Notes: generated by a model not told the origin, from the sequence alone. A DNA stretch of 56,796 nucleotides from an uncultured Lewinella sp. (GCA_913057725.1 CAJXOS010000022.1:1-56796); one strand, 5' to 3'. Shown: positions 35,695-45,008, counted from the stretch's first letter. Made by a program: numbers and translations.

Positions 35695-37149
35695 ATGAAA
35701 AAACCAACCAGTAAAACACGCCGCGATTTCATCAAGCAGTCGGCCACTGCCGCATCCTTCTTCATCGTACCTCGCTACGTACTCGGTGGCCCGGGCTATA
35801 CTGCCCCAAGTGATCGACTCAACATCGCCGCTATTGGCGCTGGTGGTAAAGGGATTAGTGACATTCGCCATGCTTCTGTTAATGGGCGGGAAAATGTAGT
35901 GGCGCTTTGTGATGTCGACTTTTCTGGCTCCGCAGCACGTAGTGTAGAGGCATTTCCTGCCGCTAAGCGCTATGCCGATTTCCGTATCATGCTCGATGAA
36001 GAGAAAGATATTGATGCCGTAACCGTCTCTACCCCTGACCACACGCATGCTGTGACTGCCGCATACGCAATGGAGAGAGGTATCCATGTGTACGTGCAGA
36101 AACCATTGGCTCATAATATTCGTGAAACCCGCCTCCTAACGGAAATGGCTCGCGAGAAAAAAGTAGTCACCCAGATGGGTAACCAGGGGGCCTCTAATCC
36201 TAACTTGGATATCGTCAAAGCCTGGGTTGACTCAGGTATTTTGGGCAAAATCCATAAAGTACAGATTTGGACCAATCGTCCAGTATGGCCGCAAGGTTTT
36301 GGCATGGCCGAAGCCGATGCTATGCAGAAACCAACGGATCTAATCTGGGACCTATGGCTAGGGCCAGCAGAATTCAGACCATATACCCCCAACCTCCATC
36401 CCTTTAATTGGCGAGGATGGTGGGATTACGGAACCGGCGCGCTCGGAGATATGGGTTGCCACTTGATCGACATTCCTTATCGAACCCTTAATCTGGGCTA
36501 CCCGCTCGACGCTGAATGTAGTGTAGGCGCTATCTATACCAGAATGTGGAACCCTGAGTACCATGCGGAGGGCTGTCCGGCATCTTCTTTCGTGACGTTA
36601 CACTTTGAGGCTACGGAGAAGAGCCAATCACCGATCGAGATGACCTGGAGTGATGGCGGTATTCGTCCTTCTCACCCACAGGTGATTCCTGCCGACCACG
36701 ACATAGGTGGCCCCGGCAGTGCAAATGGTGTCTTATTTATGGGTGAAAACGGGGTTATTTCAACCAATGTCAACGACAGCTCACCCTTGATGCCGAAGCT
36801 ATACCTCAATGACGGCTCAATAGAGTTTGGTCCAGAAACCGAAGATTTCGAGGAGCCAGAATACGGACACCACCGCGCCTGGATTGATGCTTGTAAAGCC
36901 GGATTCGGAAGCAAAGAACACCGATCACTGACTTCCTCCTTTGACTATGCCGGACCTATGACCGAGACTGTGCTTATGGGTAACCTGGCCATTCGTAGTT
37001 ACATGCTACGCCAACAAAAAGAGGACGGAGGCTGGAACTACCACGCCCGCAAGAAACTACTTTGGGATGGCTTTGATATGCGTATTACCAATATCGAAGC
37101 TGCTAATCAATTTGTCGGCCGAAGCTATCGCGAAGGCTGGGAGCTATAA
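35695..37149 (+). CDS. Tat-exported Gfo/Idh/MocA-family oxidoreductase
   Basis: About 484 residues from the ATG at 35695, chosen because it opens a twin-arginine signal (KTRRDFIKQSATAASFFIV). After cleavage an NAD(P)-binding Rossmann domain follows (LNIAAIGAGGKGISDI, VVALCDVD, DAVTVSTPDHTHAVTAAYAM, IHVYVQKPLAHN), with EKP-type KPLAHN including the usual lysine. The second half (GWWDYGTGALGDMGCHLIDI) is the alpha/beta domain. Bacteroidota encode many such exported sugar or polyol dehydrogenases, folded with cofactor before Tat export. The substrate is unknown; a small membrane protein follows 12 nt downstream. Confidence 0.9.
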   Translation: MKKPTSKTRRDFIKQSATAASFFIVPRYVLGGPGYTAPSDRLNIAAIGAGGKGISDIRHASVNGRENVVALCDVDFSGSAARSVEAFPAAKRYADFRIMLDEEKDIDAVTVSTPDHTHAVTAAYAMERGIHVYVQKPLAHNIRETRLLTEMAREKKVVTQMGNQGASNPNLDIVKAWVDSGILGKIHKVQIWTNRPVWPQGFGMAEADAMQKPTDLIWDLWLGPAEFRPYTPNLHPFNWRGWWDYGTGALGDMGCHLIDIPYRTLNLGYPLDAECSVGAIYTRMWNPEYHAEGCPASSFVTLHFEATEKSQSPIEMTWSDGGIRPSHPQVIPADHDIGGPGSANGVLFMGENGVISTNVNDSSPLMPKLYLNDGSIEFGPETEDFEEPEYGHHRAWIDACKAGFGSKEHRSLTSSFDYAGPMTETVLMGNLAIRSYMLRQQKEDGGWNYHARKKLLWDGFDMRITNIEAANQFVGRSYREGWEL

Positions 37150-37161
37150 AACACGAACAGT

Positions 37162-37374
37162 ATGAGTAATCAAAGTTCAAAATACCAATGGGGCGTAACC
37201 ATAGCTTGCTTAGGTGGCCTTTTCACGATATTAGGCATGTCGGATAAGGAATCTCCCTGGCAGGGATTCTTGTTAGTTAGCGCCGTCGTATTGGCATTGG
37301 CCGGTGTTTACATGATGCAGTCAGCACAGAAAGAGGCAAAAAACCAAGATGATCAGGAATCTGAACAACGATAG
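37162..37374 (+). CDS. Small two-helix membrane protein
   Basis: 70 residues: two hydrophobic helices (about 10-25 WGVTIACLGGLFTILG and 34-52 GFLLVSAVVLALAGVYMM) and an acidic, Gln-rich tail (QDDQESEQR). It begins 12 nt after the oxidoreductase stop, so the two are probably cotranscribed. I recognise no family; the close coupling is the main evidence that it is real. Confidence 0.5.
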   Translation: MSNQSSKYQWGVTIACLGGLFTILGMSDKESPWQGFLLVSAVVLALAGVYMMQSAQKEAKNQDDQESEQR

Positions 37375-37432
37375 AGTCTATTAAATCGGATTTCGTATGA
37401 GCCTAAAACATCTTTTTCCCTCACCCTTCGTC

Positions 37433-37480
37433 AAAGAACCGTTTTCCTTAGCTATGGCTAAGCAAAAGAACCTTTTCCTT
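37433..37480. repeat. Direct repeat flanking a hairpin
   Basis: AAAGAACCGTTTTCCTT (37433-37449) is nearly repeated as AAAGAACCTTTTCCTT (37465-37480); the hairpin CTTAGC/GCTAAG (37447-37462) lies between. It sits in the 163-nt gap before the DUF695 gene. It could be a regulatory site or a small mobile-element remnant. Confidence 0.35.
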
Positions 37481-37537
37481 GATTGAGAAAAAAATCTGAG
37501 TTAATTCTCGATACAAAACTCGCTTTAATAAACTCTA

Positions 37538-38659
37538 ATGAAATTATTCAAAAAGCTACTTGCTAAGAAGCCGCAAAGACCGGCAGGTTACGAAGGTTTT
37601 TGGCATTGGTTCGCGGAGAAAGAAACGAACTTGTACGCGGCAATCGAAGACGGCGAAGATATTCCCAACAATGTCCTCTACCCCATTGCCAATGAGCTAC
37701 GAAAGCTACGAGAAGGTTACCTTCCATTAGTGGGTATGCCCGTGGACGGTGTTGCTGAGCTGGTATTTACCGCCAGTGGCTTGGTCAAAAACTTCGTCTT
37801 TATGGACGATTTGGTGGAGCGAGCACCGGAATTGGACAACTGGAAATTCACTGCGCTCAAGCCTGCCATGGATCCCGCTCAATTTGGTATCAATATGCAC
37901 GAACTCAATTTCTCGCAGGAGAAGATGAAGTTCTTTGCGGTACAGCACGAGAAATATCCGGACCTCATCCATCTGAAGTTCACGCATGAAGATGCGACGG
38001 AAGATAATCTACAACAGGTTCAGGAAGGCGTACTGGTCTACTTACAACATATTCTTGGGGAGGAGAACTACTTGTCAATAATTGACCAGGTCGACGTCAT
38101 CCTGGAAGATGAGGTGAACGATGACCTCATTCCCATCGAGAAGCTGGATGAATATCTGCTTTGGCGACAAAAGGAGTTCATTGAAAAATATGAGGGCTTT
38201 CGCCATAACACAGAGCAGGACAACTATGGCGTCTACGAGGCCTTAATGGAAAGCGGCAACCGTCAGCTCGCCACTTTGAACACTGATCTATTGCAATGGG
38301 ATAAGAAGGCCTCTCACCCCTGGATGCTGATCATTGCGATACAATATGAGACGACGCGTGATGACCGCCTACCTGATGAAGAAACAGGCGAACTGCTCAA
38401 TACTTTTGAAGATCGTTTGCTAGCAGAATTAAAGGATAGTGACGGTTACCTAAATATTGGCCGGGAGTCCTGCAATGGTATTAGAGAGATCTATTTTGCT
38501 TGCCAGGAAGTAAGAGATTGCTCGCGGACGGTAGATCGGATGCTCCGGCTATACCGCAATCACTTTAAGGGTGACTATGCCATTTACAAGGACAAATATT
38601 GGAGAACTTTTGCCAGCTATGATGCAGGCGCCACTACCGCCTCAGACGAGCAGGAATAG
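37538..38659 (+). CDS. DUF695-domain protein
   Basis: 373 residues, cytosolic. The N-terminal part (residues 1-210) has no family that I recognise (ELVFTASGLVKNFVFMDDLV, IHLKFTHEDATEDNLQQVQ). The C-terminal part (about 225-350) matches DUF695: DNYGVYEALMESGNRQLATL, HPWMLIIAIQYETT, YLNIGRESCNGIREIYFACQ, DCSRTVDRMLRLY. DUF695 has no known function. It precedes a membrane protein gene by 46 nt in the same direction. Confidence 0.7.
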   Translation: MKLFKKLLAKKPQRPAGYEGFWHWFAEKETNLYAAIEDGEDIPNNVLYPIANELRKLREGYLPLVGMPVDGVAELVFTASGLVKNFVFMDDLVERAPELDNWKFTALKPAMDPAQFGINMHELNFSQEKMKFFAVQHEKYPDLIHLKFTHEDATEDNLQQVQEGVLVYLQHILGEENYLSIIDQVDVILEDEVNDDLIPIEKLDEYLLWRQKEFIEKYEGFRHNTEQDNYGVYEALMESGNRQLATLNTDLLQWDKKASHPWMLIIAIQYETTRDDRLPDEETGELLNTFEDRLLAELKDSDGYLNIGRESCNGIREIYFACQEVRDCSRTVDRMLRLYRNHFKGDYAIYKDKYWRTFASYDAGATTASDEQE

Positions 38660-38705
38660 TTCGCATTGTTGCCCTTGCATTTTTGAAAATACGCCGCTCT
38701 AAACT

Positions 38706-39890
38706 ATGAGAACATATCTTCTATCTCCTGCCTGGACCTGGTTCATCTATATCGGTGGAGGCTTACTCGCACTCTGTTTTGGCTATGTAACGATCATGCC
38801 ATTTGTGGATGAGTCAATGGATCCTAGTAGTGCCTTATTCTTTGTTCCACTTGGCCTAGCGATGATGGCCTTCATGATCCTGGGGATAAGAGATGCTTAC
38901 CGAGGGCGACTTGAAGTATACAGTGATCGCTTTGTTCAGTATACCTGGCGACGCGAAAAGCAATTGCTCCACAGTGAGGTAAAAGGCTTTCGCCAGATAC
39001 CGCAGTACATTTTAATTGAATCTAACAACCCAGAAAAGAAGGGATTAAAGATCAGTACCTACTACGGTAATCTGGACGAGCTTTTCTACTTCCTGGAACA
39101 GGAGTTCACAGACTTGGATGCGCAGCAATATGCCGAGGAAGAACAGAAGATCCTGGATGACCCTTCCCTAGGTTTAGATACCGCTGAACGTGCTCAACGT
39201 TTAGAACAGGCACGATTGGCATCACAGATTTTGAACTATGCCGGCTTGGCCATTTTACTTTGGCTACTATTCTATCCTACCCCCTACGTTTGGGCGATGT
39301 GGGCGGCGATTATTTTGCCAATAATTACGCTACCGTTCATTTTCATCTACAAGGGTATCATCCGCTTTGATGAGCTCAACAGTAGTGCACATCCATCCGT
39401 ATTTGTGGCTATGGTTACACCAAGCTTGGCACTTGCGCTTCGTGCATTTTTAGATTACGACCTCTTGCATTATCGTAACATTTGGCTCCCAATCGGGATA
39501 ATTACCTTGGCGTTTCTTGGCATCATTGTTCGAGGAACTGGCGAGTTTGACTTTCAGAAGCCGCGAGAATACTTCAAAATACTTGGCATCAGCTTATTCT
39601 TTGCTGCCTACGGTTTTGGGGCCTATGTCTTCCTCAACTGCTATTATGAAGATGGTGAACCCTACGCTTATACCGCAGAAGTATTGGACCAACGCATTAG
39701 TGACGGCAGTCGCTACACCAGCTACTACCTGGAACTGAGATCTGAGGAAGGCCCCAACTTCATTGAGGAAGTAGAAGTTACAGAAGACTTATACTACACC
39801 CTTGACACTGGCGATCAAGTTGGTGTGTTCCTATGGCCCGGTCGTCTTGGAACACCGTGGCGAATGGTCAATGCCCTTTCAGATTACTAA
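38706..39890 (+). CDS. Multi-pass membrane protein of unknown function
   Basis: 394 residues with about seven transmembrane helices: two near the N-terminus (12-32, 45-60), then after a soluble helical stretch (LFYFLEQEFTDLDAQQYAEE, about residues 120-165) five more (about 175-305). The final 70 residues (YAYTAEVLDQRISDGSRYTS, LEEVEVTEDLYYTL-like) form a beta-rich soluble tail. The first part (RLEVYSDRFVQYTW, HSEVKGFRQIPQYI) resembles a PH-like domain after two helices. No specific family. It follows the DUF695 gene by 46 nt. Confidence 0.55.
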   Translation: MRTYLLSPAWTWFIYIGGGLLALCFGYVTIMPFVDESMDPSSALFFVPLGLAMMAFMILGIRDAYRGRLEVYSDRFVQYTWRREKQLLHSEVKGFRQIPQYILIESNNPEKKGLKISTYYGNLDELFYFLEQEFTDLDAQQYAEEEQKILDDPSLGLDTAERAQRLEQARLASQILNYAGLAILLWLLFYPTPYVWAMWAAIILPIITLPFIFIYKGIIRFDELNSSAHPSVFVAMVTPSLALALRAFLDYDLLHYRNIWLPIGIITLAFLGIIVRGTGEFDFQKPREYFKILGISLFFAAYGFGAYVFLNCYYEDGEPYAYTAEVLDQRISDGSRYTSYYLELRSEEGPNFIEEVEVTEDLYYTLDTGDQVGVFLWPGRLGTPWRMVNALSDY

Positions 39891-39942
39891 ATACGGACCA
39901 GATTCTGAATTGACAACTTTCGTCCCCTTTCCGGAATTGACC

Positions 39943-39950
39943 TATATTTG
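39943..39950 (+). promoter_or_regulatory. -7 element TATATTTG before the DUF5995-like gene
   Basis: A perfect TAnnTTTG box, 25 nt before the ATG of the DUF5995-like gene. The -33 TTG is not at ideal spacing (nearest TTG at about 39911). Confidence 0.4.
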
Positions 39951-39975
39951 ATAGCAAGCCTAATAACAAAAAACC

Positions 39976-40743
39976 ATGCCCAGAAGCCTACAAACGATAG
40001 ACGATGTCATCGCGACACTGGAAGAGTACATTGCTGAAAACGAAGCCCAGCAAAGTCCGCTCGGCTACTTCCCTGCTCTTTATCTCAAAGTAACACGTCA
40101 AGTCAAAAAGGGAATCGCAGAAGGGTTCTTTGAGGATGGTCCGCGTATGGAGCGCCTTGACGTTTTATTTGCTAGCCGATACATCCACGCCTATGACGAC
40201 TACAAGGCAGGCACACAGATAACGCAATCCTGGTTGGAGTCTTTCCAGCTTGCTGAAAACTACTGGCCCATTGTCTTGCAACACCTGCTGATGGGTATGA
40301 ATGCCCATATTAACCTGGACTTGGGCATCGCCGCAGCCGAAGTCATGGAAGGACAGCCAATAGAAGATTTACATACCGATTTCAATAGAATCAATCAAAT
40401 TCTGTCGGAGTTGGTCGGCGAAGTTCAAAATGAGCTGGCGCAAATCTGGCCACGCCTCCACTGGATTTTACGCAAAACAGGACGAATTGATGATCACTTG
40501 GTAGACTTTAGCATGGAACTAGCACGGGATGGCGCCTGGCGTTTTGCGAAATCGTTAGCCGAAAGCTCATCCGCTGATTGGCCAGTAATTATTGCCGAAC
40601 GGGACACAAAAGTGGCAAAGTACGGTCAGGTCATTCAAAATCCAGGCTGGCTCATCAACCTGGCCCTAATGCTGATTCGCCTGGGGGAAAGAGGGACAGT
40701 AGCGGAGAAGATTCGTACATTAGATACCGGAACTGCGCCCTAA
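39976..40743 (+). CDS. DUF5995-like protein
   Basis: 255 residues, all-helical, cytosolic. The most telling segment is LQHLLMGMNAHINLDLGIAAA (two His, Asn and Asp near a short helix) which is typical for DUF5995; the remaining part has HTDFNRINQILSELVGEVQNELA, DDHLVDFSMELARDGAWRFAK. The H..N.H pattern could be an active-site or metal site, but the function is not known. It is the first gene of a tight group with a GNAT (22 nt) and a DJ-1-like protein (11 nt). Confidence 0.7.
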   Translation: MPRSLQTIDDVIATLEEYIAENEAQQSPLGYFPALYLKVTRQVKKGIAEGFFEDGPRMERLDVLFASRYIHAYDDYKAGTQITQSWLESFQLAENYWPIVLQHLLMGMNAHINLDLGIAAAEVMEGQPIEDLHTDFNRINQILSELVGEVQNELAQIWPRLHWILRKTGRIDDHLVDFSMELARDGAWRFAKSLAESSSADWPVIIAERDTKVAKYGQVIQNPGWLINLALMLIRLGERGTVAEKIRTLDTGTAP

Positions 40744-40765
40744 CACCATCTAATAATCCAACATC

Positions 40766-41284
40766 GTGTCTAAGCCTCTTCCTCCGAACGCCGTACGCTT
40801 TCGATCACTCGCGGAAAACGAGACCCATGTATTGCGCAAAATGCTGTACATCGCACTCTTTGTACGCCCGGGCGAACCCCCCTTCCCTGCCACCATACTT
40901 GATAAGCCAGAACTGGCGAAATACATATCTGATTGGAACTCGAGACCGCTTGATATCGCCGTAGTTGCTGAGCGAAACGGTACGATCGTTGGGCTAGCCT
41001 GGGGGCGAACATTTTCTACGGACAACCCTAGCTATGGGTTCATATCAGAAGATATACCTGAGATTACGGTAGCTGTTCTGGCCAACTATCGCAACCAAGG
41101 AATTGGCTGGTCCTTACTTCAACAACTAGAAGAAGCCTACAAGCAAACAGAAGCCACCGCCCTTTCCTTGAGCGTAGATCAACTAAGCCCCGCAAAACGC
41201 CTATATTCCCGTTTTGGTTTCTCTATTTACGAGGAGGCAGCCACTGCTTACACTATGCGAAAGCTCCTGCCCAGGAAAACTTAG
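40766..41284 (+). CDS. GNAT N-acetyltransferase
   Basis: 172 residues starting with GTG at 40766. VRFRSLAENETHVLRKMLYIALFV is the N-terminal helix region of GNATs; ITVAVLANYRNQGIGWSLLQQLEE carries the acetyl-CoA loop (RNQGIG) and SPAKRLYSRFGFSIYEE the C-terminal core. The insertion between strands 2 and 4 (GRTFSTDNPSYGFISEDI) is typical of the smaller Bacteroidota GNAT subgroup near MccE-like enzymes, but the substrate is unknown. Cotranscribed with DUF5995 and DJ-1/PfpI genes. Confidence 0.82.
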   Translation: MSKPLPPNAVRFRSLAENETHVLRKMLYIALFVRPGEPPFPATILDKPELAKYISDWNSRPLDIAVVAERNGTIVGLAWGRTFSTDNPSYGFISEDIPEITVAVLANYRNQGIGWSLLQQLEEAYKQTEATALSLSVDQLSPAKRLYSRFGFSIYEEAATAYTMRKLLPRKT

Positions 41285-41295
41285 CTTAGCTACCT

Positions 41296-42000
41296 ATGGA
41301 TATCGTTATTTACATCTACAATGGCCTTACTGCTCTCGATGCAGTAGGAGCTTATGAAGTATTAAGCAGGCTACCGAAGGCCAACGTAAAGTTTGTAGGG
41401 GAGCAAAAAGGGGTGATTGTCTCAGACACCCATTTCCTTAAGCTATTTGCCGAATACGATATCGCCTCCATTGATCGAGCGGATATTCTAGTGGTTCCTG
41501 GTTCTACGGTGGGTTTTATTCGTGAAATCAAAAAACCAGCGGTGCTAGCGTGGATGGCAAAGATCCACGAAACCACGAGTTGGACCACCAGTGTCTGTAC
41601 AGGCTCCATTATCCTGGCGGCAGCAGGTGTATTGGACGGACTCGAAGCTACATCCCACTGGGCAGCCATACACCTACTGAAGGATTATGATGTACAGCCA
41701 AAGCTGGAACGTTTTGTTCAACAAGGAAAAGTCATCACCGCTCAGGGGGTGTCGGCTGGCATCGACATGAGTTTGCATTTGGTTTCGCAGATAGTTGGTG
41801 AAGACAAAGCTCGGGCGTACCAACTGGCTATCGAATACTTTCCAGCGCCTCCGCTTGGTATTCAGGAAATTGATCAGGTGGACGAACCTACCCGCAAGCT
41901 CGCGCAAAAGATTATGGCAGCAGATGCTCGCAAGGACCTATCGATCATGGAAATCGTGAGAAACGCACAGAAATTACTGAAGCTCCAACGCGGCAAATAA
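41296..42000 (+). CDS. DJ-1/PfpI family protein, isonitrile hydratase-like
   Basis: 234 residues. MDIVIYIYNGLTALDAVGAYEVL starts the class I glutamine-amidotransferase-like fold; the nucleophile elbow is TSVCTGSIILAAAG (Cys101) and ATSHW (His121) follows, the pattern of the InhA/isonitrile hydratase and AraC-type ThiJ subfamily. No AraC DNA-binding domain is attached. Activities in this subfamily vary (isocyanide hydration, glyoxalase-like, chaperone), so only the fold and catalytic Cys are sure. It starts 11 nt after the GNAT stop. Confidence 0.85.
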   Translation: MDIVIYIYNGLTALDAVGAYEVLSRLPKANVKFVGEQKGVIVSDTHFLKLFAEYDIASIDRADILVVPGSTVGFIREIKKPAVLAWMAKIHETTSWTTSVCTGSIILAAAGVLDGLEATSHWAAIHLLKDYDVQPKLERFVQQGKVITAQGVSAGIDMSLHLVSQIVGEDKARAYQLAIEYFPAPPLGIQEIDQVDEPTRKLAQKIMAADARKDLSIMEIVRNAQKLLKLQRGK

Positions 42001-42030
42001 TCATAAAACTACCGGAATTCATAGAGGAGA

Positions 42031-42048
42031 CCTGAAACGGTTTTCAGG
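42031..42048. repeat. Short hairpin before a T9SS-cargo gene
   Basis: CCTGAAA (42031-42037), 4-nt loop, TTTCAGG (42042-42048), a 7-bp perfect stem 31 nt after the DJ-1-like stop. It may be a weak terminator for the upstream group. Confidence 0.4.
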
Positions 42049-42135
42049 GGTATTAGGCTAGTGGTATTCACCTACTTTTGAGCCAACGGGCTACAACGAA
42101 ATGCCTTAGTAATACCTAACAAAACCTTTTCCCCT

Positions 42136-43428
42136 ATGAAAAAATCCACCCTTTTTCTCACGTTATCCCTCCTATTTAGTCTCTTCACCAAGGCGCAGGA
42201 CTGTGCAGGCGGATGGGCCTACTACCGCACCATTACGGTGGACAACAGTGCTGGCGACGCCTTGACAGACTATCAAGTAAACTTTTCCCTAAACACAGCA
42301 CAACTCGTCTCCGATGGAAAGCTACAAGCCGACGGCGCTGATCTACGCGTCTTTTTAGGCGATTGCACTCCCCTATCCTTCTGGGCAGATAGTTTAGGTA
42401 CCAGTTCGGACACCCGAGTCTGGGCTAAGGTGCCAAGCATAGCTGCTGGTTCTAGTATTGAATTGCAAGTGTACTATGGAAATCCAGCCGCTGAATCCGC
42501 TGCGGATGGAGATAACACCTTTATCTTCTTCGATGATTTTAAAGGCACCGAAGTGGATGCCGACAAATGGGAGGCCGTCGGAGAATTTGCCACCTTCCAA
42601 GTAAGTAATGGGTTCCTCCAGTATGCCAGTACGTCGATGAATCCTGGCGCGCGCTTCAAGTTTGCCCGCTCCAAGGCTACTTTCGCACAGCAAGTCATCT
42701 TCGACTTCGTAATTGAAAGAACCAATGCTGATGGTTTCGGCTTTAGTAGTACTGATGTCGCCTTGGATCGTTTCATCATCCGCGATGCTGGTTTTGGGTT
42801 TGACACCTTGAATCAAATCGCCGTGATGATAGACAGTACTAGCAACGGCTCCGCCTCACAGAATAGTTACCCTATCCTTCGTTTTGATCGTTTCGAATTC
42901 AATACCGTTTCCATCACGCCACAGATCACGGCTAATGATGAGTTTATGATGACTCGTTTTGCCAATGAGGGACTAGGTGATGAAAACCTGGATACCCTTA
43001 CCGTCAATAACCTGACGATGTCAGGTTTCCACTTTATCGTGAGTTCGTTCGCCCCAAGCTTCGTCATCGAAATGGATAACATCCGGGTGAGACAGCATGC
43101 AGATGCACCGCCGAGTAGCACTGTAGGTGCAGAGCAAAACGCTGATCCCAACCGAGTACAAGAATTAATCGACCCTTCACTCGTACAAGTATACCCTAAC
43201 CCCGCTGAATCCTTCGTAAACATCCGGGTTGATCTGGAAGAGAACATTCTCATTCAAATCGCGGATGCCCAAGGTCGCATGATCCCAAGATTAAGCACCC
43301 CGTATTTGTCAACTAATGGCCAAACCCTAGACCTCAGCAAACTGCCTAACGGCATTTACTTTTTGCAGCTACGACGCATCACTGATGGTGCACTGTTGCA
43401 CAGTCATAGACTGAGCATTGTACGCTAA
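42136..43428 (+). CDS. DUF2341-domain secreted protein with T9SS sorting domain
   Basis: 430 residues: a signal peptide (cleavage near TKA-Q, residue 20); DUF2341 (about residues 25-125; WAYYRTITVDNSAG, DLRVFLGDCTPLSFWADS, ELQVYYGNPAAES), which is often found in surface lectin- or glycan-associated proteins; a concanavalin-like region (FFDDFKGTEVDADKWEAV and on); and a C-terminal type IX sorting domain (from about 347: VQVYPNPAESFVNI, DAQGRMIPRLS, LDLSKLPNGIYFLQL). It should be exported and delivered to the cell surface by T9SS. Predicted role: surface binding; substrate unknown. Confidence 0.85.
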   Translation: MKKSTLFLTLSLLFSLFTKAQDCAGGWAYYRTITVDNSAGDALTDYQVNFSLNTAQLVSDGKLQADGADLRVFLGDCTPLSFWADSLGTSSDTRVWAKVPSIAAGSSIELQVYYGNPAAESAADGDNTFIFFDDFKGTEVDADKWEAVGEFATFQVSNGFLQYASTSMNPGARFKFARSKATFAQQVIFDFVIERTNADGFGFSSTDVALDRFIIRDAGFGFDTLNQIAVMIDSTSNGSASQNSYPILRFDRFEFNTVSITPQITANDEFMMTRFANEGLGDENLDTLTVNNLTMSGFHFIVSSFAPSFVIEMDNIRVRQHADAPPSSTVGAEQNADPNRVQELIDPSLVQVYPNPAESFVNIRVDLEENILIQIADAQGRMIPRLSTPYLSTNGQTLDLSKLPNGIYFLQLRRITDGALLHSHRLSIVR

Positions 43429-43454
43429 GCAATTAGAACACCAGATGAAAAAGT

Positions 43455-43488
43455 ACAGCGGGTGTGCCACAAGTGGTGCACCCGCTGT
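43455..43488. terminator. Bidirectional terminator hairpin
   Basis: Arms 43455-43470 and 43473-43488: a 10-bp outer stem (ACAGCGGGTG/CACCCGCTGT), a 2x2 internal loop and a short inner CCAC/GTGG helix. It lies midway between the convergent DUF2341 and FG-GAP-like genes. Confidence 0.65.
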
Positions 43489-43524
43489 CGTAAGTAGCAA
43501 CGTTTGCTTTGGAATTGGTTCTTT

Positions 43525-44997
43525 CTAGTGTTTTAGGATGCGTTCTGCATATATTCCTTCTGCACTTCTGATTTGAAGATCATAGAGTCCATTCGGAAAG
43601 CTTGTGAGGTCAATGGACTCCCCTCTGATAATACCTTGCCAAAGGGTGCGACCTTGCTGGTCTGTTAGCCGGGCAAACTCACCTTCATGTCCTTTGATTA
43701 CGATGGGACCAGTCGTCGGATTAGGAAAAACCTCTAGTCTTTCCACAATAGTTGTGGTTGTAGTCAGCACCGGATCGTATTGGTAGATACGTGTTAAGCC
43801 ATCCCAGGTGACTGCCTTTTCCCAGGCGTAGGCCATACGCTCGCCTTCTGCGGCTAAGGACAAGGAAACGGAAAAACCGACATCATCCTCGGGTCCTTCG
43901 ATCAAGTCACCGATAGCTACCCATTGTGATCCATTCCAGTCGTAGGCTTGTACATACCCGGGGGAGTATTCCGCTTCGCCAAAACCCGTGGCGCCAACAA
44001 CAATCCGATTTCCATCGTATGAAATATCGACTTCACGCCCCATGGCGTAAGCATATTCTTCGCCTTCAATTTGCTCGCCGAGTAATTCCCAGTCATCACC
44101 GTCCCATTCGAAAATGCGAGCAGCACCACCCCACTCAACGTTCAAATTGTGCCCAGGGGAGCCTATTATTATTCGGTCTCCACTACCATCCATGGCTACT
44201 TCCCAACCACAGTCACTACCAAGCGTCTCTCCGTGAATGGTAAGTCCCATCTTTTCCCACAAAAAACCGTTCCATTCAAATACCTGAACATAACCTGGGT
44301 AGGTGTCATCATAATTGCTGCTAGGAGCTCCTACAACAACTCGGTTACCATCAGCAGAGATATCAATACTTCGGCCAAAGGCACGGCCAAAAGTCTGCCC
44401 CTCGATCCTGTAGCCCTGGCGGCGCCAGACATTTCCATCCAACTCAAAAACACGGACGTTACCCCGGGCCGCACTTTGTCCATCACCGTACAAGGCTGCT
44501 ATTGCTACCCGGCTTCCATCTGCCGAAAGAGAGATAGCATTACCGGATCGATCTCCAGAGCTCTCACCGGGAATGGCCTGGCCAACCTGAATAAAGTCTT
44601 CACCATTCCAGTCGTACAAGAGTACTCGCCCGGATCCATTGCCGTTTCCGTCATGGTTGTTTTCGCCGACCGCTATACGGTTTCCGTCAGCAGAGATGGC
44701 CACGGCAGTTCCCAAAAAACCTTGGTTCTGGGCACCGTAGATGTTGTTTCCGATCTTAGTCCAATTGGTTCCATTCCAATCGAATACCCGGACATAGCCC
44801 GAACGAAAATCAATCTCACTGTTTCCGAGAGCACCTACCACAATCCGTGTTCCATCACCGGATAAGGCAATGGCACAACCTGAGAATTCATTGTTGGTGG
44901 AGCCTAGAATATCTCCACCCATCTGTACCTGGGCCATTACTCCATCCAATAAGAACGGCCCCAACAAAAAAGCGCATACAAGTACATGTGTTTTCAT
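43525..44997 (-). CDS. FG-GAP-like repeat secreted protein with T9SS sorting domain
   Basis: 490 residues: signal peptide (cleavage near VMA-Q), then seven tandem repeats of about 57 residues, each with an S/GxDGxRIxVGA core (for example GDGTRIVVGALGNS, ADGNRVVVGAPSSN) and a following VFxWNGxxWxxxG strand. This is the integrin-alpha/FG-GAP type beta-propeller layout; seven repeats fit one propeller. The C-terminal 75 residues are a T9SS sorting domain (LEVFPNPTTGPIVIKG, DQQGRTLWQG, LTSFPNGLYDLQI). Predicted to be displayed or released at the cell surface. Ligand unknown. Confidence 0.85.
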   Translation of the reverse strand: MKTHVLVCAFLLGPFLLDGVMAQVQMGGDILGSTNNEFSGCAIALSGDGTRIVVGALGNSEIDFRSGYVRVFDWNGTNWTKIGNNIYGAQNQGFLGTAVAISADGNRIAVGENNHDGNGNGSGRVLLYDWNGEDFIQVGQAIPGESSGDRSGNAISLSADGSRVAIAALYGDGQSAARGNVRVFELDGNVWRRQGYRIEGQTFGRAFGRSIDISADGNRVVVGAPSSNYDDTYPGYVQVFEWNGFLWEKMGLTIHGETLGSDCGWEVAMDGSGDRIIIGSPGHNLNVEWGGAARIFEWDGDDWELLGEQIEGEEYAYAMGREVDISYDGNRIVVGATGFGEAEYSPGYVQAYDWNGSQWVAIGDLIEGPEDDVGFSVSLSLAAEGERMAYAWEKAVTWDGLTRIYQYDPVLTTTTTIVERLEVFPNPTTGPIVIKGHEGEFARLTDQQGRTLWQGIIRGESIDLTSFPNGLYDLQIRSAEGIYAERILKH

Positions 44998-45008
44998 CGA
45001 TATGGTTT

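Noticed and set aside
44149..44865. 238-codon open frame on the plus strand inside the FG-GAP-like gene
   Set aside because: The antisense gene has a signal peptide, seven clean repeats and a sorting domain; the plus frame shows none of these.
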